Source of the DNA: Symbiodinium natans
Lineage: Eukaryota > Sar > Dinophyceae > Suessiales > Symbiodiniaceae
Length of the DNA: 64,000 nt
Direction of reading: 5' to 3'
Assembly (NCBI GenBank): GCA_905221605.1
Contig: CAJNDS010001557.1
Location: forward strand, 588,501-652,500
This document shows, piece after piece, positions 46,201 through 56,777 of this stretch (positions are counted from its first letter, which is position 1; each line of letters begins with the position of its first letter). A model generated the notes under the pieces. It saw nothing but the letters and a program-made list of their open reading frames with translations, ran no database searches and was not told the origin of the DNA. The position numbers and the translations under genes were made by a program.

Positions 46201-49200
46201 TATTTGGTACCTCATCCCATCAATCCCTTCTGAGACTTGAAAAGCTCGCTAGCTTGCTGGTTGGTTCGCTAGTGCATTTAATCCCCTAGCGCGTACGTGT
46301 TGTGCACATCGTGTAGTTCGTCGTGGTGGTGTAGCATAGTTTGAGCTTGCCTTTGCTGGCTTGTCCGCTCTCCCCGCGTCGGCTTACCCTGAACCCTAAA
46401 CCCTAAACCCTGTACCCCTTAACCCTAAACCCTAAACCTTAAACCCTAGACCCTAGACCCTAAACCCTAAACCCTAAACCCTAAACTCCAAAGAGCCCGA
46501 AACGAAGAAGAAGACACCCCTACGGCTCCCAGGAGTTGCGAATCTTCCGCCGACTTCGGCATCCGAACATCGCGGCCTGGCCGTGGGTTTAGGGTTTAGG
46601 GTTTAGGGTACCAATCTGTGGCCTTTTTGGTCAGGGGGGTTGGTTGCCGGTTCCAAGTTGAAGTGGTCCAGGCGTCATCGCACACGCAGAAAATTTGGAC
46701 TTGTGCAGTTTGCCTGGTATTTGTTTTGATGCCTACAAGCCCGCATACGGCACATGCAAGCCCTACGCCAGCTTAACGCAAAACCCTAAACCCTAAACCC
46801 TAAACCCTAAACCCTAAGCCCTAAGCCCTAAACCCTAAACCCCTAAACCCTTAAACCCCCAAACCCTCTCCACCCTGAAGTCCCTCCCCTGATATGAGGC
46901 AGGCCAGCGAATTTTTTTCGTTCTTCTTGCATTACGCTTAGGGTTTAGGGTTTAGGGTTTAGGGTTTAGGGTTTAGGGTATTACGCTTACCAGGATCCGT
47001 GTAGCCTTCATGATGGCATGTGGTGCGCATGCTCCGCATCCTTCGCTGGTTATCCTTACAGTTTGGCGTTGGAGACCACAACCTGATTTAAGAGTTTTGT
47101 CAGAGAGTCGAACTAATCCACCCCCTCAATCCCTAAACCCTCTACATCTCTAAACCCAAAGCCCTCGGCCGAAGCCCACTAGTACTACACCAGAGGAAGG
47201 GGGGGGGGTCCCTAAAGCCCTGGGCGAATTTCAAGATCCGTTTTGTTTCTGAGGGTTCAGGGTTTTGAGGGCTTAGGGTCTTAGGCATTCAGGGGTTACA
47301 TTCTACAATCCTCATAGGGCCATAAGACATAGTTCCCCCCAAACCTGCCCTAAACCTTAAACCCTAAACCCTAAACCCTAAACCCTAAGCCCTAAACCCA
47401 AACCCTAAGCCCTCAACCCTAAACCCTAAGGGTTTAGAGTTTGGAGCTTTCAGAGTCTTCACACCCGCGCTGCTCGAGATCGTCTGAGGTAATGTTTCAC
47501 GGGGCGTGCATCAACATCACCGCTGGCACCTTTGGCGTGGCAGCAGATTCCCTTTAGAACCCCGAAACCCCAAACCCCAAGCCCTTCACCCTAAACCATG
47601 AACCCTAAACGAGAGTCGAAAACCCGACCCCAACTGAATCGGAAGGTTTCTGAAAGCCCCCAAACCCAGTTCAGGATTCGGGGCTGAGCCACGTGAATCC
47701 TACACACCTGCCATATCGTGTGCCCCTACAGTGGTGGCGGTTAAGGACTTGGGGGTGAGGGTGGGTCTAGGGTTTAGGGTTTCGGGCTAGGGTTTATGGT
47801 TTAAGGTTTAGGGCTCGGGTTTAGGGTTTGGGGTTTAGGGTTTAGGGTTTAGGGTTTAGGGCTTAGGATTCCTAGATACCCCGCCACGAAGCTCCCAATG
47901 AAGCAGCCCGTAGGATCCGCGCCCGCATGGTTTTTTGTTACGATAGGGCTGGCTACCCGAGGTGAGGTCCTGATTGTGGAGGAGGTCGTCCCAGGAGCCC
48001 TTGGTGAACTCTTTGGTGCTCGGTCTCGCGTTGTTCTTTGGTTTAGGGTTTTGGGTTTAGGGTTTAGTTTCTTTGGGTTGATGAACGGTTGCGGAGGGTT
48101 CCGGGAGGGTTCCGGGAGGGTTTAGGGTTTAGGGTTTAGAGTGTCGTGTGTTTGAGGGGATCTCGGCCATAAGGCATGGGTGTTACGAGCAAGGTCCTTC
48201 AACTGCTCAGGGCCTCATCATTCGTTGTCAAGTCCCAGGTGGGGAAAGATGCCCTAAGCCCTAATATCAAAAGCTTAGATGCTGCAAATAATTGCATCCT
48301 ATAGGACGTTGCGAAGGTATCTCCTGAAAGCTGGAGTCTGGGCAGTAAGACTTTTCCTCGAGAAGAGGGTTTAGGGCTTTGTCTACTCATGCCCCAAGGA
48401 CTACATGGCTCCAACCCTAAACCCCAAACCCTAAACCCTAAACCCTAAACCCTAAACCCTAAACCCTAAACCCTAAACGGCTCGGCTCAAGGCTCTGAAG
48501 CCCCGCACCTGAAAGTTGAGGGGGCCCACGACCTACACAAACTCAATCCTGAGGCACCGCACCCTATACCTTTGTGGTGCTTTACTGTAACTTTACATCT
48601 TTAGCCTTTTTGGGTTTATTGGGTTTCTTAAGAAGGCAGCTGAAAATTGAATTTATAGCTACCCTGCTAAGAGCAGCCAAGAATACAAGGCCTTCTACCC
48701 TCTACCTTGGGATGTCTTTGCATGTTTTTGCAAATTGAAACGCGGCAAGCCTCTTTCCGTCAAGGCATGTGGCAGGTTCTTTTGGGGAACCTAGTTGCCT
48801 GGAGCAACTTGTGCCCCAGAACCTCGTTAGCAGAAACTATCCTCCTTGGTGGGTTCTGTTGGTTTCTTGGGTTTGTGTGTGGTGCCTTGACTTCGGCCCT
48901 GATCATCTCCCAACGGTTCAGGCATATCTTGGTGGTCTTGCTTAGGGAAGTCTTCGTAGGACCCCTGCCAGTGCCTGGTGATCGATTAGCAGGGTATCCC
49001 AGGCAGTAGTGCATGGTTGCCCGCGCCTCTACACCTGGAACCAGAGAGATCCAGGTTCAAGTGGCCGGTGCCGTGCCAGAGCCCAAACTGACCCGCGAAG
49101 AGCCAGAGTGGGAGGTAGTCGCGCCAGTGCGTCCCGAACTCAACTCGAAGAAGGCCGAGCGAAGCGCTGTTCTTCGGGTGACTCGCAAGGAACGCACTAC

Positions 49201-52200
49201 CTGCATCGTTGATTGCCCATCTCAAGACTCCTTGCCCGAGAGCCTTTAAGATGCCGTGGCGGGCATTGGGGGCAAGACGAGCTGCCTCTCTGGTGGTGTG
49301 CGAGCAGGGTACTCCAGAATGGCTGTTGCTCAAGCTTGGAACTCGAGACATTGCTGTGGTGCCAGTCTTACGCCGTGCTGGTGGGCTCTTGCTAGGCCTC
49401 CCCATGACTGCCCTCACCGATGCAGAATGCTCAAGCAAGACGGTGGAAGGCGTGACAAGCGATTTGGGGCCAGTGCATGTGGTGCAAGCAGAGGGCTACC
49501 TGAGTGCCGAGGACGACGCCGAGCCTGTCGAGGTCTCACTTTTGGTACTGGATTGGCCGCAGGAGTTGTATCCACACCTGAGAGCATCCTCTGGCGAGCT
49601 CAAGTGGCCGCCCAAGACTATCTGGCCACAAAGCGATGGAGGAGCCGTGCACAGTATCGACTTCGACCAGCTCGCGGTTCAGGCGCGATCGTGGGTCGAG
49701 GACGGGGATGGGCCCCACTCCGAAGCCTATGCGACTGCGACAGAGGGCACTCCAAGACCTTCGCTCACTTCGCCCACCGACTCCTTGCTTCACCAACTTC
49801 TGAAGCAAGTGCAGCACACTGCAGCCGCTGTTACCAATCTGCAGGGCGACTTGGAAGACATGAAGCACTCGCCTGGAAGCGCTTCAATGCCCGCAGCTGC
49901 CGGCGGACAGCTGTCGGCCTTAGGCAAAGCCAGGGCAATAGTTGGGGCGCCTCCGCGGACCGCAGCTCCTCAAGTTGCTGGAGGTGTGGGGCCACTGGGC
50001 GAGGTCCCAGAAGACGTGGACGTCGAGGTGGACGACCCCGGTGGCATGTCAACCGACCAGCTGTTGAAGACCGCTCTGGTGAGCCTCCTGACAAAGAAGG
50101 ACAAGTCCAAAGCCAAGCGCAAGCCAGGTCTGCCTTTGGGGGGTGCCTCGAGCTCCGAGGAGGAGCTCGAGGACCCACTGAGGCGCCTGGCGGGAGCGAA
50201 AGGGTCTATGCTTTTGGAGAGGTTGAAAAGCTCTATGGAAAGCGACCCAGCTGCGTACATCCAGGCCATCAAGGCCAATGCTGCCCAGTTGCTCGGGGAG
50301 GCCACGGACACACCGACTACCGTCGAACGCTTTGTCAAAGACGAGATGCCCATGGGCAGCGAGAAAAGTCTTGGTTTCGCAACTTGGGGCATCACCAGAG
50401 CTGTGACAATGATGGGCACTGGCCAGCACGCAGCTTATCTTGTTGCTGACTTGTTGCTGACTCTGGCCGCTATAGAGCAGTATCGTCTGGACAGTTCTTG
50501 GACTGCGGCTTGGCGTTTGACAATGCAGACGCAGCCCCCCTTTGCAGATTGGAGGGCAAAGGAGAACATGATACATCAGTTGAGGGCCGACCACGCCCAC
50601 AGTCGGCTGGTGCATCCAACGTGGGCTGCAGCAGTGGTGGCGAGACTTCACGACGAGGAGGTCTTGACAAAGCGACGGGGGAAAGGCGCGGACAGAGCAG
50701 ACCGCCGCCCGCCCCGCGGAAGAGGCAAGGGCGCACCTCAGGGGGAGCCCGACAAATGAGCCTGGACGGGCCTCGGCTTGCGAGGAGTGTCCCAGGCTAT
50801 GTGTATAGACTTTTGGATAGGGGGTGTTTAAAGACTCCTTTTGCATGTTTTCTGCGCAGCTCCGCACGACGAAATGCTGGTGTAGGGCCAGCTTCATCCG
50901 AGCTTTTGCCATGCCCCCTGCCATTCCCTTGGAACATCCCGCCTCATGCTTCAGGGTCCAGGCGCCAGCAGAAACGTTTCAGCGAGCGACGGGCCTGTGA
51001 ACTCTTTGTGAATCTGCAAGTTGTTGCTATTAACTTCCTCCATCTAGGCATGCCCCGATGCTGTCCACCACAAGGTTGCAGAGGGGTGCTGAGTTCAGAG
51101 CAGGAGGCTTTGGTGCAAGGGATGTTGAGCAGGGTGCGCTCGTGTAGCCGCCTCAGCGGGGAAACTCTTCTGGGTTGCGGCTCCAAACTTGATTCGGTAA
51201 ACGCCGAGCTAATTAGGGTTGAGAGTGATTTTGACTCCCTTAGGGATGTGGTTTATGGTGTAACAAAACAAGATGTGAGAGTTTCCTCCGAAGCCGCAAA
51301 CACGTTAGTCGTCCCAACAGTAGCAAGCAGAGTAGCAGTCCCTGATCACCTGGTTGACTTTGATCCCCTCCCTTTTTTAGATGAGCCTTGGAGGTCGGCT
51401 TTTGAGCGACCGGATCATTTGTTAAAGAAGGAGGGTGTTCAGGGAGTTCCGAACCCACTCACAAGCAGCCGCAACGAGTTGTGGCATCTTTTCTGGCGAT
51501 GGGACGCGGTCAAGCGTTTGTGTTTGGCGGTTGAGGGTGAATGGGATTCTTCCAAGGTGTGTAACCTGTTCTGTCTTAGCAAACCTGATGGTGAACTCCG
51601 GCAGATCATTGACCGACGCCCCCGAAATTTGGCGGAAACGCCGCCGCCAGCCGACGGTCCGAAGATGGGACATTGCAGTGTGTTTTTGGGCTTGGTAGTA
51701 CCGCAGAAGGGTTGCTTACGGGGCTCCCTTGATGACCTTAGGAACTTTTATCATGCATTCAAGGTGTCCCAGGAACGTGCGCTGTCAACGGTTGTCGGCC
51801 CGACGTGGTGTGCCAAAGACTTTTGGAACTCCCAGGCAGTGGCTGCCCTGCGTAAGCGGCGCCCTGACCTGAACATTAGTCCCAGCACACGCGTGGCGGC
51901 GTGTTTTGCAGGACTATCGATGGGCGATCACTACGCCCCAGCTATTGCCCAGCTGAGTCATGAAAAGGTCCTTGAAAAGTTTGGGGCTTTGAGAGCTGAG
52001 GAGCACTTGAAGTTAGGGTGTCCCCTTCCTCGAGCCCCGCTGGGTCATTATTCAGGGATTTGTATTGACGATAAGGTTTCCTTGCAGATCTTCCCATCGT
52101 ACGTGCCAGAGAGTGCAAGCGCGCAAGAAGCTCCAGGCCGTGATCTCGAAGCATGTGCGCAGGCTGACGAAGCATACATTGCAGTTGGTTTGGAGAGTCA

Positions 52201-55200
52201 CCCCAAAAAGAAGTTCCGACGCGCTTCTGAGTTCAAGGCCTGGGGAGCGCACTTTGAGGGGAATCAGGGGCTTGTAGGTATGGACCGGGCCAAGTTGGTG
52301 TCCCTGTGCGCCGCTACTGCCAAGCTTGCCTCTTTAGGTTGTTGTACAGAGCAGTTGTTGCAAAAGGTAGCTGGGCTTTGGGCATTCGCTTTCCAATTTC
52401 GAAGACCCCTATTCGCCATCTTTCAAGAGATTTATCGCGTGGGGCACCCCAAAGGTCTGGCGGACCAAAAATTTCGAATGCCCAAGTCTGTGTGCCAAGA
52501 ATTGCAGCTTGCAGCCGCGTTAGGGGTGGCGGCTGTCGCAGATTTGAAGGCCAATGTGTGCCCTCAAGTCTACGGGACAGATGCCTCGCCCAGCGGAGTG
52601 GGTATTGTCACCTGCCATGTCGGACAGGACGTTGCGCGCGAACTCTTCCGTAGGACGGATTCCAGGGGTTTTCATACCCGGTTGCTCTCCCCCATTAGTG
52701 CTTATTTGCATCGTACTGGCATTGAACCTGAGGAACCCTCTTTCTTGCTTAAGGATGATATGCGCAGTAAAGATATTGAGGGTGAGCCGTCAGCGCCCGC
52801 AGTCCCTGCAGTATCCTTGATTTTCGGCAACTTTGAGCAGATATCTTTCACCAGTTGTGGCCGCGAGCTTTTCGAACGATTTCGTGCCAATTGCCCCCGC
52901 GTGCATGACATGACGCCTTCACAGTTTGCAGTCGATTTTGTAGAGGTCTACTCTGGTAGCGCTAGGCTTTCAGCAGCCATGCTGAGTGCAGGGTTTACAG
53001 TAGGGCCCTCCATTGAGCTGAAGGAAGGCTGGGATATGTCATCGCAGGGCCTGTTCAATCTGCTCCTCAAACTGGTAGGCGCAGGTAGAGTAGGCCTGCT
53101 GTGGTTGGCCCCACCTTGCACCACGTTTTCGCTGGCGCTTCAACCGCGCCTGCGGTCTAAAGAAGAGCCTTGGGGCTTTGACAGCCTGCTGCCAGATGTG
53201 TGTGAGGGTAGTCTACATATGCACCAGTGTCTGCTGTTGTGGTTGGTTCAGGCAACAGCGGGGCATGAGGCTGTCGTTGAAACGCCGTGGGGGGGATATG
53301 CGCGACATCTCCCATGGTGGAAGCTGTGTATGCGCCTGGGGCGCGAGTTCCGCGTAGATCAGTGTAGATATGAGGTGCCATACCTCAAGCCCACTTCTTT
53401 GTTGTGCAGTTCCCAGAACTTCGGAGCTCTTGGTCGTAGGTGCAAATGCAAAGTTCGGCACGTGAGGTTGGAGGGCCCGTTAACTGCAGCTGCGGCTGTG
53501 TATCCGCTTTCGTTATGCCAAGAAGTGGCGCGGCTAGCTGCAAAGTTGTCGAAAGCCGAAAAGATGCATCAGGTGACAGTAGCCGGGGATGAGCAGCACT
53601 TTCCTCCTTTCGAAAGGGAGCTGCGTGACCATCGGGGTGCACAACGTTTTGTCAGTCACCTATGGTCCACTCATCTCGCTGAAAGCTTGCCATGGCGAGT
53701 TTGTAGAGCGTACCGCTTCCCTCGTAAAAATCATATTAACGTCCTTGAGTGCCATGTGCATAAGACTCTGATGCATCTTGCTCCCAGCAATTGCCGAGTG
53801 GTCGTCTTTCAGGACTCCATGGTGACCCTAGGAGCAACAGCAAAGGGTAGGAGTTCAAGCAGTGCCCTCAATCGTGTTCTTCGGCAGTCCCTAGCAGTGC
53901 AGTTGTTCAAAAACTTGTACTCTAGCGGAGTGCACTGTCCGACATGGGCCTTGAGAGCAGACGACCCCTCACGACAAAAGTCTGTACGCCTGCCTCGTGT
54001 GCAGCTGCCGTCGTGGCTTTTAGCTTTACGTGCAGGCAGAGTCACTAAAGCGCAAGATGCGTTGGATGATGCATCTGGGACGCCCAGGTCTTGGGCAAGG
54101 TGGCTTCTTTTTGGCTCCGCTGTACTTCTGGCTTCTGGTGGCGGTTACGCCTCAGTTGGTGCTTGGGCCGAGGCCTGCCAGTCAGCCTCGCGACAGAAAG
54201 GATCTAGAGCGCGGCCGTGTGACCGAGCCGACGGCTCAGCTCCGCGCCAGGCTTTGGCAAGCCTTCATGGAATGGGTGGAGATGGAAGAGCCAGGCACAC
54301 CGCCCTTTCTGGAGCTCATACGGGCAGACCCGATCCGAGTCGCCATGATGGTAGAAGAGTACGGACGAGTGCTCTACGAGCAGGGCTCGAGCAGAAAGAA
54401 CTACGCAGAGACGCTGAATGCCCTAGTGCAGAAACATGCGTATGTCAAACACTTCTTGACAGGACCGTGGCGTTTACTGACAACGTGGGAGAGTCTGTGG
54501 CCAGGCAAAGTACACCCGCCCTGCCCTTTGCCGCTGCTCCAAGCGATGGTGACGACGGCAGTGGCGTGGGAATGGTTTCGCTTCGCTCTGCTCCTACTGA
54601 TCGGCTTTTACGCCTTGTTGAGGCCTTGCGAGCTCATTTCCTTGACTGTCAAAGACTTCATCCTGAGTTCAGATTCTGGTTGCGACAGCGTGATGTTTAT
54701 CAAGTTGCGCATGGTCAAGTCAAGGACGCGTGGGGCAAAGATGCAAAGCGTGAGACTCGACGTGCCTTACGTCGTCGCTTTTACCAAGAAGTGTTTCAAA
54801 GTCATGGCCCGAGACGAGAAGATTTGGTGTTACTCCACCAGCCTTTTCCGTAGAAGACTTGAGCAAGTGTTGTCAGCTGCAGCAAACGCTCCTAAAATCC
54901 TAGTCCCTAGCTCATTAAGGCCAGGGGGTGCAACGTACTGGTTTAGGGTGTGGAATGAGGATCTCCCGAGGCTCCAGTGGAGAGGACGTTGGCTGAATTT
55001 TAAGACTCTTGCTCATTATATCCAGGAAGTAGGCTGTGTCAACATAATGGACACACTGACGCCGCGTGCTAGGCGGCGAGTAGGACAGCTAGCAGAACTT
55101 TGTGAACCGGCTTGCAATGAAGCGGAAGTGGAGGCGGACCTCACAAGCATGGTCCACACAATGGTGGCTACCGCTCGAAGACTCTCTGTGCGTAAGGAGA

Positions 55201-56740
55201 ATTCATAGTTGCTCTTTCCTACTCTGGCTTCCCGCCCGCCCTCCCTAGTTGCAGTGTTGGGTGACAGGTTGCTTTCTCAAAGCGCTTTAAGAGCCGTCAA
55301 GCGTTGTGAATTCTCTTTACGTGCGGAGCATGGAAAAGAAGGGCTCAAGAGCCGCAGTGCACTGTGCAGCACAAGCATGTCTTCGCATGTTGTTGCAAAT
55401 TGAAACGCGGCAAGCCTCTTTCCGTCAACCGCCACCGCCCCACCACCGCAGGTTGCTTTCTCAAAGCGCTTTAAGAGCCGTCAAGCGTTGTGAATTCTCT
55501 TTACGTGCGGAGCATGGAAAAGAAGGGCTCAAGAGCCGCAGTGCACTGTGCAGCACAAGCATGTTTTCCCTTATGCTCACAGTCCTTAGTCGGGAATATA
55601 ATCGGGAGCGCGGGGGGTACGAGAATCCCTATTAAGGATTGATAGTTTAAGGGGGAATATCCCAACGGCTATCCCTAAACCCCAAAACCCTAAGCCCTAA
55701 ACCCTAAACCCTATACAAAGCCTTCAGCCCTCTACCCCTAAACCCTAAACCCTAAACCCTAAACCCCCAAAACGCTACGCCCTAAACCCTAAGCCCCCTC
55801 ATGCTCCCAGGAGCGACGTTGGCAAATCTGATCACGCCTCCGCCCAGTCCGGTGCGGACCAAAGCACGCCGCTGAGACTTTCGAGCTTCTGGTACGGTGA
55901 CACGGGTTTAGGGTTTAGGGTTTAGGGTTTAGGGTTTAGGGTTAGGGCCGTCAAGGGTTAAAGGGTTGAAGGGTGCACCTTCATCTCCCCCATTTCCGGT
56001 TAAAAGGCTTGGGGGTTTAGGGTGTGTTTTCGTGGCTTCAGTGTGTAGAGCTTGTGGCATCGCATCTTGAGGTCAGGGTGTAGGCTTTGAGGGGTTTGGG
56101 GCGTTCGGGGTTCAGAGTTCGGGGTTTGCGGTCTTCAGGTTCTAAGGTTCAGGGATGTAGGACCTGTTTACTACTTTTTGCAACCCCCGAAAAACACAGA
56201 AAATCGTCCCTCTGTGACCCTTAAAAGCAAGAATATTATTATTTTGCTTATTCTTTTTTTTTTGGAGGGGGGTTCTTAAGGAAATAGTAGTTTAGGGCTT
56301 TCGGGCTTCTTAATGTTTTGCTGTTTGGGGTTTTGGGGTTTAGGGTTTGGGGTTTAGGGTTTAGGGTTTGGGGGTTTAGGGTTTGGGGTTTAGGGTTTAG
56401 GGTTTAGGGTTTGGGGTTTAGGGCTTGCGCCTCTGCCCATCATGGTGCCAGGGTGTGCAGCCTGCTTGTTCAGGGGCAACCCTACACCTCAGACCCCAAG
56501 CCCTAAACCCTAAACCCTAAACCCTAGAGCCTAAACCCTAAACCCTCTTACCCTACCAGTCTCAGGATGCGTCATCCTCCTCCGCATCTGCAAAGCCTTG
56601 CGCTTCCTCCACCTCCAGTCTCCGGCCATCATGCATGGCGACCTGCCACCCTGCTTTGTTAATTCCCAAAAACAACTAGGGTTTAGGGTTTAGGGTTTAG
56701 GGTTTCAAAACACACCCAAGCTGTGGCGCTTTTTAGGGTT

Positions 56741-56777
<37 letters not shown>

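Larger units (their letters stand above)
48712..55564 (+). mobile_element. Ngaro/DIRS-like tyrosine-recombinase retroelement, apparently full length
   Basis: It encodes reverse transcriptase, RNase H, a C5-methyltransferase-like domain and a tyrosine recombinase. The ends carry split direct repeats in the order A1 (48712-48763), ORFs, B1 (55265-55380), A2 (55377-55428), B2 (55449-55564). This is the arrangement known for Ngaro-type elements, which integrate by recombination of a circular DNA and make no target duplication. ATGT begins A1 and A2 and ends B1 and B2. The element interrupts a small family M element exactly at ATGT. The identical B repeats and long intact ORFs suggest recent activity. 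The insert has the same orientation as the host kinase gene. Confidence 0.85.
48041..55810 (+). other. Kinase intron 6, carrying a nested retroelement
   Basis: It starts GTTTAGGG and ends ATGCTCCCAG. It contains heptamer arrays near both ends, a family M element near 48706, and the 6.85-kb retroelement inserted into that element. Confidence 0.75.

Noticed and set aside
47735-47760. GTGGCGGTTAAG, reading VAVK, as a second beta-3 strand
   Set aside because: The kinase already has VAVK in exon 2, and this piece would break the phase between exons 5 and 6.
49256-50449. 397-codon open frame over the Gag-like ORF
   Set aside because: It is a shadow in another register of GC-rich coding DNA, rich in Cys/Arg and without recognisable domains.
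54050-54853. C-terminal 270 residues of the polymerase open frame
   Set aside because: The tyrosine-recombinase signature is in the other frame; this stretch has random-looking Arg/Ala/Ser composition.
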